6,114 nucleotides of DNA from positions 1-6,114 of the forward strand of contig URBS01000117.1 in NCBI GenBank assembly GCA_900546085.1, given 5' to 3'. Shown piece after piece: positions 1 through 4,673 of this stretch. Position 1 is the first letter of the stretch, and each line of letters starts with the position of its first letter. The notes below the pieces were generated by a model. It was not told the origin of the DNA, made no database searches, and was given only the letters and a program-made list of their open reading frames with translations. The position numbers and the translations under genes were made by a program. The DNA comes from an uncultured Collinsella sp. GTDB taxonomy: Bacteria; Actinomycetota; Coriobacteriia; Coriobacteriales; Coriobacteriaceae.

Positions 1-27
1 AGCGGAAACAAACGCGAACGTCTGCCT

Positions 28-105
<78 letters not shown>

Positions 106-113
106 ACGCAATT

Positions 114-141
114 AAAGCCACGTCTTCGGACGTGGCTTTTT
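114..141 (+). terminator. Intrinsic terminator of the tRNA-Asp gene
   Basis: AAAGCCACGTC (114-124) and GACGTGGCTTT (129-139) form a perfect 11-bp stem closed by the very stable loop TTCG. The stem ends in a run of five T (137-141). It lies nine bases after the CCA end of the tRNA, which is the expected place for the end of the tRNA transcript. The A-rich left side also pairs with the T-tract, so it could act weakly on the other strand. Confidence 0.93.
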
Positions 142-275
142 GCGTTTGATGCACTTTGTTTCGATAGAACGATCGCCCTGGCGCATCTTCGCCCAGAATC
201 CCCGCCCCTTCGGGAACGCAAGTAAAATCTAATAAGCATATCTGTCTAAACAACAGCTTTGTTGCGCAACACCTG

Positions 276-304
276 TTCAACGAGACAGGGGGTTAGGTTA
301 TACT
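276..304 (+). promoter_or_regulatory. Candidate promoter of the Rrf2 regulator gene
   Basis: TATACT (299-304) matches five of six bases of the sigma-70-type -10 consensus. Exactly 17 bases upstream lies TTCAAC (276-281), a poor -35 match with three of six bases. The inverted pair CCTGT (272-276) / ACAGG (285-289) overlaps the -35 region and spacer and could be an operator. If this promoter is used, the transcript carries a leader of about 150 bases before the regulator start codon. This is inferred from sequence only. Confidence 0.4.
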
Positions 305-357
305 AAATTGCACTGTAGGCCGCATCTGATGCATTTCGCTCCAAGCGCGGCACTCAG

Positions 358-386
358 TGGATATCCGATTTACCATTTGGATGTCC
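358..386. repeat. Two-copy 9-bp direct repeat, 20-bp period, in the Rrf2 leader
   Basis: TGGATATCC (358-366) and TGGATGTCC (378-386) differ at one base and start 20 bases apart, about two turns of the helix. Sites arranged this way are often bound cooperatively by dimeric regulators on one face of the DNA. The repeat lies downstream of the candidate promoter and about 80 bases before the regulator start, so an autoregulatory role is possible. No named operator was recognised. Confidence 0.4.
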
Positions 387-464
387 TAGCGGTCATTTAG
401 CGTCTCGACACAAGCTCGGCCCCGGAGCTCGTTCGAGCTGTTCGTATTCCTTGAAAGGGGAAAA

Positions 465-950
465 ATGGACATATCGAGGAAGACTGATTACGCCCTTCGT
501 ATGCTGGCGATGCTTGCCGAGGATCCGGAGCGTTTGCTTTCTGTTCGCACCGCTGCCGAAGAGGTCAATGTTCCGTATTCGTTTGCCCGCTCGATTCAGC
601 ACGGTTTGGTCCAGGCCGGTATTGTGGAGAGCCTGCGTGGCGTCCACGGTGGCATGCGTCTCAAGGTCAGTCCGGACGACGTCACCATTCGTCAGGTCGT
701 CGAGGCCGTTCAGGGCCCTATGGTTATGAATGATTGCACCGCACCCGATGGCGACTGTGCGCGCATGGGCACGTGCTGCTATCATCCCCTGTGGGCCGGA
801 GCTCAAGCGTTGATGCGCGACTACCTCGATTCCGTTTCGCTCGGCGACATCGTCGCTCACCGCCAGTTCCCGGCCGTCGATCCCAAGTTCGCCGACCGCG
901 AAGCGTTTCCCGAGTACGCCACCTGTGCGTATACATGCCGGGAGGAATAG
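465..950 (+). CDS. Rrf2-family transcriptional regulator, Fe-S cluster type
   Basis: This 161-residue protein starts with the Rrf2 signature MDISRKTDYALRML. A winged helix-turn-helix fills about residues 1-70, with the wing at RGVHGGMRL (58-66). After a dimerisation helix comes the cysteine cluster C91-x6-C98-x5-C104, with an extra C105 and then H107. In IscR- and NsrR-like members this region binds a [2Fe-2S] or [4Fe-4S] cluster that senses iron-sulfur status, NO or redox stress. That family knowledge makes a cluster-sensing repressor or activator the best call; the exact signal cannot be read from sequence. A second pair, C154-x3-C158, near the C-terminus is unusual. The ATG has an AAAGGGG ribosome site four bases upstream. 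The MutY-like gene follows after 21 bases and is probably in the same operon. I do not assign iscR or nsrR, because no isc/suf or NO-detoxification gene is nearby. Confidence 0.9.
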   Translation: MDISRKTDYALRMLAMLAEDPERLLSVRTAAEEVNVPYSFARSIQHGLVQAGIVESLRGVHGGMRLKVSPDDVTIRQVVEAVQGPMVMNDCTAPDGDCARMGTCCYHPLWAGAQALMRDYLDSVSLGDIVAHRQFPAVDPKFADREAFPEYATCAYTCREE

Positions 951-971
951 CGCCGCATAAGGAGCATAGAT

Positions 972-1877
972 ATGATTCAGGACCCCTTTCGTTCGATGAT
1001 TCGTTCGGAAGGGGTCCTGCGTTATCGCGACCTTCCGTGGCGCCGCACGCGCGATCCGTACATCATTTGGCTTTCTGAGGTCATGTTGCAGCAAACACAG
1101 GTGCCACGCGTGGAGACGCGTATGCCGGCGTGGCTCGATCGCTTTCCGACCGTGCAGGCGCTTGCCCAAGCCGCGCCTTCCGATGTTTTGGACGCTTGGC
1201 AGGGCATGGGCTACAACCGACGCGCTCTGGCGCTCCACAAGGCCGCTCAGCGCGTTGTGGAGGACTGGGACGGTGAGTTTCCGCGTGAGACGCGTGACTT
1301 GGTCGCTCTGCCTGGTATTGGCCCGGCAACGGCGCAAGGTATCCGGTCGTTTGCGTTTGACCTTCCAGGCGTGTATCTGGAGACCAACGTGCGCACGGTC
1401 TTTCTGCATCACTTCTTTCCCGATGTACCGGCTGTTCCCGACCGCGAGCTGGTGCCGCTGATTCAGGCGGCCTGTCCGGCGGCCCCCGGTGCGGCGACCG
1501 ACGAGATCGCTCCCTTTGCCGTGCCGCTCGATGATGCCGACACGCCGCGCGCGTGGTATTACGCGTTGCTGGATTACGGCGCATATCTAAAAAAGACGTT
1601 GCCCAATCCGTCCAGGCGCTCGGCGGGCTATAGCCGTCAATCAAAGTTTGAGGGCTCACGTCGCCAAAAGCGCGCGCATATCGTGCGCATGTTGCTGGCA
1701 GCGCGCGATGGCCAACCGGCGGGGATTACGCTTGCTGATGCCGTGGTGGGCGTTAACGATATGGAAGCGGCGGCTGGGCGCGGGCCGGTCGAGCGCGAGC
1801 TTGTCGCGGGCATTCTGGCCGACCTGGAGCGTGAGGGCTTTTGCCGAGCCGAGGGCGATCGCTGGCTGAGCATTTAG
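972..1877 (+). CDS. mutY: MutY-like A/G-specific adenine DNA glycosylase lacking the Fe-S cluster
   Basis: MutY removes adenine mispaired with 8-oxoguanine in base excision repair. This 301-residue protein has the HhH-GPD fold: LPWRR (21-25), the catalytic-Glu motif SEVMLQQTQV (35-44, E36), a GMGYNRRA segment (78-85), and the helix-hairpin-helix LPGIGPATA (113-121). Three things are atypical. The catalytic Asp of the usual LDGNV motif is Glu in LETNV (E137). The C-terminal four-Cys [4Fe-4S] loop is absent: after LLDYGAYLK (199-207) comes LPNPSRRSAGYSRQSKF with no cysteine. The NUDIX-like 8-oxoG-recognition domain is also missing, replaced by about 70 residues that look like a small helical or winged domain. 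Cluster-less MutY homologs with ETN in this motif occur in other bacteria as far as I recall, so this is probably a real subfamily and not a decayed gene. The start has AAGGAG (959-964) seven bases upstream. A 14-bp hairpin covers its first codons. Confidence 0.88.
   Translation: MIQDPFRSMIRSEGVLRYRDLPWRRTRDPYIIWLSEVMLQQTQVPRVETRMPAWLDRFPTVQALAQAAPSDVLDAWQGMGYNRRALALHKAAQRVVEDWDGEFPRETRDLVALPGIGPATAQGIRSFAFDLPGVYLETNVRTVFLHHFFPDVPAVPDRELVPLIQAACPAAPGAATDEIAPFAVPLDDADTPRAWYYALLDYGAYLKKTLPNPSRRSAGYSRQSKFEGSRRQKRAHIVRMLLAARDGQPAGITLADAVVGVNDMEAAAGRGPVERELVAGILADLEREGFCRAEGDRWLSI
978..1019 (+). promoter_or_regulatory. Strong hairpin in the first codons of the MutY-like gene
   Basis: Bases 978-991 pair with 1006-1019 over 14 bp with a single G-U pair (CAGGACCCCTT against AAGGGGTCCTG, then TCG against CGG). 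A two-base mismatch and three more pairs (994-996 with 1001-1003) close on the loop TGAT. The stem begins four bases after the ATG (972-974), so it would lie within the ribosome footprint. The inner part is also a direct repeat, TTCGTTCG at 988-995 and 1000-1007. No T-run follows, so it is not an intrinsic terminator. It could lower MutY translation relative to the upstream regulator or be an RNA processing site; the role is inferred. Confidence 0.5.
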
Positions 1878-1882
1878 CCCGT

Positions 1883-1920
1883 GGAAATCTGAAGAACAGG
1901 ATTGTAAGGTTTAGATTTCC
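1883..1920 (+). promoter_or_regulatory. Hairpin between the MutY-like gene and rubrerythrin
   Basis: GGAAATCTGAA (1883-1893) pairs with TTTAGATTTCC (1910-1920) over 11 bp including one G-U pair, with a 16-base loop. It starts six bases after the MutY stop codon. No T-run follows, so it is not a standard terminator. It may be an operator for the rubrerythrin gene, a 3'-end stabiliser of the upstream message or part of a rubrerythrin leader. I could not identify a convincing promoter in this 114-base gap, so read-through from the upstream genes is possible. Confidence 0.4.
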
Positions 1921-1991
1921 GACATGAGGGCATCCTAAAGACGAGGCCGCTCGAAGCCTACGGGCGGCATGCGTTGAAGGGAAGTACACCT

Positions 1992-2531
1992 ATGGATTTT
2001 GAGAATTCCCAAACCAAGAAGAACCTCGAGACCGCTTTTGCCGGTGAGTCCCAGGCACACACCAAGTATCGCTACTATGCCTCCAAGGCAAAGAAGGACG
2101 GCTACGTTCAGATCTCGAACATCTTTGCCGAGACGGCTGGCAACGAGTCCGAGCACGCCAAACTGTGGTTTAAGTATCTGCACGATGGCGCCGTCCCCGA
2201 TACCCTGGACAATCTGCGCGATGCCGCCGCGGGTGAGAACTACGAGTGGACCACGATGTACGACGAGTTTGCCAAGACCGCCGAGGAAGAGGGCTTTGCC
2301 GAGATTGCCGCAAAGTTCCGTGGTGTCGCCGCCGTCGAGAAGGCCCACGAGGAGCGCTACAACAAGCTCGTCGAGCGCATCGAGTCGGGCGAGGTGTTTG
2401 AGCGTGAGGGCGTAAAGGTGTGGAAGTGCCTGAACTGCGGGCACCTGCACGTTGGTGCCGAGGCGCCTGAGGTGTGCCCGGTTTGTAACCACCCGAAGGC
2501 GTACTTTGAGGAGCAGGTGGTGAACTACTAG
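1992..2531 (+). CDS. rbr: Rubrerythrin
   Basis: Rubrerythrin is a cytoplasmic non-haem iron peroxidase that reduces hydrogen peroxide to water in anaerobes, with electrons passed from NADH through rubredoxin-type partners. This 179-residue protein has both expected domains at normal length. Residues 1-135 form the ferritin-like four-helix bundle, with E19, the ExxH pairs E52-S-E-H55 and E116-K-A-H119, and the Glu pair E82/E85 as likely diiron ligands. Residues 143-177 form the C-terminal rubredoxin domain, with C146-LN-C149 and C162-PV-C165 binding one iron. No key residue is missing. The ATG at 1992 is chosen because GAAGGGAAG lies just upstream (1976-1984) and the protein then starts like other rubrerythrins. 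An in-frame TTG at 1974 is possible but lacks a ribosome site. The neighbouring redox regulator and MutY fit an oxidative-stress role. Confidence 0.96.
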   Translation: MDFENSQTKKNLETAFAGESQAHTKYRYYASKAKKDGYVQISNIFAETAGNESEHAKLWFKYLHDGAVPDTLDNLRDAAAGENYEWTTMYDEFAKTAEEEGFAEIAAKFRGVAAVEKAHEERYNKLVERIESGEVFEREGVKVWKCLNCGHLHVGAEAPEVCPVCNHPKAYFEEQVVNY

Positions 2532-2550
2532 CGCTTGGCGCTGGCTGCTG

Positions 2551-2641
2551 CGGAGCGCGGGGCGGGGAGATACCTTTCCCTCTCGCTCACGGCTCCGCAG
2601 GGTCGCGCGAGGGAAAGGTGTTTCCCCCGCCCTGCGCTCCG
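2551..2641. repeat. Very long imperfect hairpin (about 31 bp) after rubrerythrin
   Basis: Bases 2551-2582 pair with 2609-2641 almost end to end, with one bulged base (C2628) and a few G-U pairs. The core is ACCTTTCCCTC (2572-2582) against GAGGGAAAGGT (2609-2619). The outer part is CGGAGCGC (2551-2558) against GCGCTCCG (2634-2641). The 26-base loop contains GCTCCGCAG (2592-2600), the exact reverse complement of CTGCGGAGC (2548-2556), so the left foot of the big stem could pair with the loop instead. No T-run follows directly; the canonical terminator is 50 bases further on. The size and symmetry suggest a dispersed palindromic repeat (REP/MITE-like) or an mRNA-stabilising element. I cannot tell which from one copy. 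Confidence 0.7.
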
Positions 2642-2690
2642 GCTTCGGGTCGTCGCGTGCTCGTTACTGAAAAGCTGATTAGAAGTTTGT

Positions 2691-2720
2691 GTGCCGCCCC
2701 TTTTGGGGCGGCACGTTTTT
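2691..2720 (+). terminator. Intrinsic terminator after rubrerythrin
   Basis: GTGCCGCCCC (2691-2700) and GGGGCGGCAC (2705-2714) form a perfect 10-bp GC-rich stem with a TTTT loop, followed by G and five T. This is a textbook Rho-independent terminator. It is the only one found between the rubrerythrin gene and the next gene, so the rubrerythrin transcript should include the long hairpin upstream of it. Confidence 0.92.
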
Positions 2721-2844
2721 GTGCGGGATCCCTGTCCCCACAATTTTCGTCAAGCTTTTGGTTAGATTTTGGTCAGTTGGCGTAAGGGTGGAAGGCCAAA
2801 AGATTGTTGGCGAAAAAAGCTCAGAGAAAGTGCTGGTAGGGGAG

Positions 2845-2895
2845 TTGTTGAGGTTTTCGACAGCTTTTGTCAACAAGAAACTTTGCGGCTATTGC
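2845..2895 (+). promoter_or_regulatory. Candidate promoter and inverted repeat before the small membrane protein
   Basis: TTGTCA (2867-2872) and TATTGC (2890-2895) are spaced by 17 bases. The -35 element matches five of six consensus bases, but the -10 element is weak. TTGTTGA (2845-2851) and TCAACAA (2870-2876) form a 7-bp inverted repeat with an 18-base spacer that overlaps the -35 element and could be an operator. The rest of 2721-2973 is AT-richer DNA without a credible gene; it also holds GTTGGCG twice, at 2776 and 2806. The assignment is tentative. Confidence 0.3.
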
Positions 2896-2973
2896 TACGG
2901 ATTGCGTTGTCGCGGTCATGGCGGTGCGGGATGCTGGGCGTAAGCGTCGAATGCTCCGATTTTGGAGGCCAGC

Positions 2974-3408
2974 ATGGATTTGTTTCTTGAGACTCCGCAG
3001 CAACAAGCTGAGCGCATGCTGCGTCAGCAGCAACGACTCATGGAGATGCAAATGCAAGGGGCGGCAGTCCAGCCCTTTGCGCAAAATGTCGTGCCCGCTG
3101 CTGTACCTGCAGCTGTGCCCGGGTGTGAATCGGCACCAGAGGCCTATTCCGTACAGCAAGATTCATATGCGCAGGAGCTCGCGTTCGACAAGCGTCGTGC
3201 GCGTCGTCGCCGCGTGGGCCAGCGCCTGCGCACCTTGGCGATGATCGTGCTCATCCCGCTGGGGCTTGCGGCCATCTTTCTGGCGTCGTATGCCCTCACG
3301 TGCATCCTCAACGGCGCATCGCCCAACGAGGTGCTCCAGCATCTAGCGGCCCTAGGCCAGCGCTTAGGTGACGTCATAACAACCATCCGCGCCGGCTGGG
3401 AGAGTTAG
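2974..3408 (+). CDS. Hypothetical protein with one transmembrane segment
   Basis: I do not recognise this 144-residue protein. The N-terminal third is rich in Gln and Met (QQQAERMLRQQQRLMEMQMQ, 9-28) and could be a short amphipathic or coiled helix. It is followed by a Pro/Ala/Val linker with PAAVPAAVP (41-49). A very basic patch, KRRARRRR (73-80), sits directly before a hydrophobic segment at about 87-112 (TLAMIVLIPLGLAAIFLASY onward). By the positive-inside rule the long N-terminal part should be cytoplasmic, with a short C-terminal amphipathic tail outside. There is no signal-peptide cleavage site and no catalytic motif. The ATG is favoured by GGAGG (2964-2968) five bases upstream; an in-frame TTG at 2962 would overlap that site. 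It is preceded by a terminator and seems to be a single-gene unit. Confidence 0.78.
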   Translation: MDLFLETPQQQAERMLRQQQRLMEMQMQGAAVQPFAQNVVPAAVPAAVPGCESAPEAYSVQQDSYAQELAFDKRRARRRRVGQRLRTLAMIVLIPLGLAAIFLASYALTCILNGASPNEVLQHLAALGQRLGDVITTIRAGWES

Positions 3409-3420
3409 CGTTTGTCACAT

Positions 3421-3468
3421 TAGGACTTCTAGGGTGTAGGGATTCTCGCCACGAGTAGGATTCTTGCA
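3421..3468. repeat. Imperfect direct repeats upstream of the nucleotidyltransferase/HTH cassette
   Basis: Related copies of a TAGGATTCT-like motif lie at 3421 (TAGGACTTCT), 3437 (TAGGGATTCTCGC) and 3456 (TAGGATTCTTGC). Another partial match lies at 3521 (TAGGATTTGC), overlapping the ribosome site of the next gene. The second and third copies extend to about 14 bases (GTAGGGATTCTCGC against GTAGGATTCTTGC) and start 19 bases apart. Repeats like this before a gene pair that encodes an HTH protein may be its binding sites. This is inference from position. Confidence 0.35.
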
Positions 3469-3498
3469 TCCTGTGGGTCCTGTCGTGCGACTGAATAG

Positions 3499-3519
3499 TA
3501 TTATTGAAGATGAATAATA
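3499..3519 (+). promoter_or_regulatory. AT-rich inverted repeat and possible -10 region of the cassette
   Basis: TATTATT (3499-3505) and AATAATA (3513-3519) form a 7-bp inverted repeat with a 7-base centre, just before the ribosome site of the nucleotidyltransferase gene. TATTAT (3499-3504) matches five of six bases of a -10 box, but I see no good -35 element at the right distance. A palindrome on a promoter is typical of autoregulated two-gene cassettes, so it may be an operator. Confidence in promoter use is low. Confidence 0.35.
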
Positions 3520-3531
3520 ATAGGATTTGCT

Positions 3532-4062
3532 ATGTATAAGCAGGATTTAGAGCAGACTCTTTTGGATATTGACGAAGAGGCGGAGCTGGAAATAGGTCCA
3601 AGAGACGATAGGCCGAGCGTTGTATTGGTGGGAGGAAGCGCCTTCATGCTAAACGATGTGACGAATCGGTCGGTTACACATGACATTGATGTGTTTGAGG
3701 CAGACAGGTGCCTCCGCGAGATCATAGCTCGATACCCCGAGGTGAATGGCATGGTAGTGGCATATTGCAACCAGATGCCATTCAATTACGAAGATCGACT
3801 GATCCCATTGGAGATCGGGGCGCATTTTATCAGGTACTTTACGCCATCTTTGGAGGATCTGGCGGTGATGAAGCTTTATGCCTATCGTCCGAACGACATC
3901 GTCGACCTCCATAGTCGAACATTTATCGACCGACTTGATTGGGATCTGCTCGAGCGGCTTATATTCGATGAAGGAGAGGCGTTGGCCTCGTCGCCTTCAG
4001 AGCGGAGTTATCAAGAGATGGTCTGTGCATACAGGCAATACAAAAAGGAGGTGCTCGGTTGA
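3532..4062 (+). CDS. Nucleotidyltransferase-fold protein (DUF6036/AbiEii-like), possible toxin
   Basis: This 176-residue protein shows the core of a minimal nucleotidyltransferase. VLVGGSAFML (31-40) carries the GGS motif, and TxDID (49-53: T49-H-D51-I-D53) gives the two metal-binding aspartates. A later helix, EDLAVMKLYAYRPNDIVDL (108-126), has K114 and the D122/D125 pair seen in AbiEii and DUF6036 proteins. Family members transfer nucleotides, and several are toxins that modify tRNA; whether this one does is unknown. The start ATG has AGGA (3522-3525) upstream. The stop codon overlaps the start of the HTH gene (TTGA), so the two are translationally coupled. Codon use is less GC-biased than in the flanking genes, with AGA, AGG and ATA codons, which suggests horizontal acquisition. 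A housekeeping nucleotidyltransferase role is less likely given the partner gene. Confidence 0.75.
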   Translation: MYKQDLEQTLLDIDEEAELEIGPRDDRPSVVLVGGSAFMLNDVTNRSVTHDIDVFEADRCLREIIARYPEVNGMVVAYCNQMPFNYEDRLIPLEIGAHFIRYFTPSLEDLAVMKLYAYRPNDIVDLHSRTFIDRLDWDLLERLIFDEGEALASSPSERSYQEMVCAYRQYKKEVLG

Positions 4063-4622
4063 ATCTGACTTTTGAGGGATTTTTGAAAGGCTATTGCCGA
4101 GAGCTATCCGGACAGCAGTCACTGAGTTTTAGAAAGCTGGTTGAGCAGGCGACGACGGTTGCGCCGCGCGTGGCGGAGCCTCTGTTTTTGCTTGCTTTGG
4201 CGCAAGGAAAAGCCGAATACGTTCTGGGTTTATCCGAGGGCTCGTGGATGGAAGAGGGCTATCGAGGTGTTTTGTCTCTGTATGGCCAAGCGAGTAGCCT
4301 GGCATCTCTATGCTCCGAGGATAAGCTCCCCAATCGTTACGCCAACGTTTGGCGTGCGTATAGAGGGGTGAAAGAAAAGCCAGCGGCCGACAGAAGGGTG
4401 AACGCCCTGATGAGAAAGAGAACACTTAAAGCATTGGAGGAATCGGGTGTAACGCGCTACGGTCTCTGCCGCGATTTGAATCTGAATAAGGGAAACGTGT
4501 ACGCATACTTAGCCGGTGATGACTCGAAGGTGAGCAGGAAGACAGCGCGTCGCATTATGGAATATGCGGAGGAGAGAAGCACCCAAGAAGGGGCCGGGCG
4601 CCCGGTGCGTGTGGCGGGGTAA
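4059..4622 (+). CDS. HTH-domain protein, possible antitoxin/regulator partner of the nucleotidyltransferase
   Basis: This 187-residue protein starts at TTG, chosen because a near-perfect AAGGAGG (4045-4051) lies seven bases upstream and the start overlaps the stop of the preceding gene. Residues 1-115 are a mostly helical domain I do not recognise. Residues 118-172 look like an HTH of the XRE/Cro type: RKRTLKALEESGVTRYGLCR, then DLNLNKGNVYAYLAG (139-153) as the likely recognition region, then a closing helix ending in MEYAEE. The last 15 residues are a Gly/Arg-rich tail encoded by abruptly GC-rich DNA with the 12-bp palindrome CCGGGCGCCCGG (4594-4605). In AbiE-type systems the HTH antitoxin gene comes first; here the order is reversed. 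It probably represses the cassette and may neutralise or assist the nucleotidyltransferase. I am sure of the gene, less of its role. Confidence 0.72.
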   Translation: MNLTFEGFLKGYCRELSGQQSLSFRKLVEQATTVAPRVAEPLFLLALAQGKAEYVLGLSEGSWMEEGYRGVLSLYGQASSLASLCSEDKLPNRYANVWRAYRGVKEKPAADRRVNALMRKRTLKALEESGVTRYGLCRDLNLNKGNVYAYLAGDDSKVSRKTARRIMEYAEERSTQEGAGRPVRVAG

Positions 4623-4673
4623 GATTGATCGCGGTTTTGATTGATAATCGATTGGGTTTGTTGGGCGGAGTCT

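Larger units (their letters stand above)
142..464 (+). other. Gene-free leader between the tRNA terminator and the Rrf2 gene
   Basis: I see no gene in these 323 bases; the open frames here are short and lack a good ribosome site. The stretch holds several short symmetric sequences. These are the perfect 10-bp palindrome GTTGCGCAAC (261-270), the inverted pair CTGTCT (242-247) / AGACAG (283-288), the 11-base palindrome GCATCTGATGC (322-332), and the direct repeat TGGATATCC (358-366) / TGGATGTCC (378-386) spaced exactly 20 bases apart. There is also the palindrome AGCTCGTTCGAGCT (426-439) just before the ribosome site of the next gene. A candidate promoter lies at 276-304. The density of symmetric motifs fits a regulated leader, but no motif matches an operator I can name with confidence. 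Confidence 0.5.

Noticed and set aside
393..1412. Open frame of 339 codons on the - strand across the Rrf2 and MutY genes
   Set aside because: It is antisense to two recognisable genes, has no domain I know, and its composition is what complementing GC-rich codons produces.
1935..2492. Open frame of 185 codons on the - strand opposite rubrerythrin
   Set aside because: Rubrerythrin is unambiguous on the + strand; the antisense translation is a low-complexity Leu/Gly/Val string without motifs.
2776..2812. GTTGGCG repeated with a 30-base period, as a possible CRISPR-like or iteron array
   Set aside because: There are only two 7-base copies with no longer conserved unit, so neither an array nor an origin is supported.
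2679..2876. 65-codon - strand frame in the gap after rubrerythrin
   Set aside because: It begins inside the AT-rich promoter-like region, reads through the terminator, has no clear ribosome site and resembles no known protein.
4594..4605. 12-bp palindrome CCGGGCGCCCGG at the end of the HTH gene
   Set aside because: It lies within a GC-rich Gly/Arg/Pro coding tail where such palindromes arise easily, and it cannot form a good hairpin because the loop would be too small. It is noted only as lying near the composition change.
4625..4648. TTGATC and GATAAT as a promoter for rmuC
   Set aside because: The spacing is only 12 bases, too short for a sigma-70-type promoter, and no better -35 was found for GATAAT.
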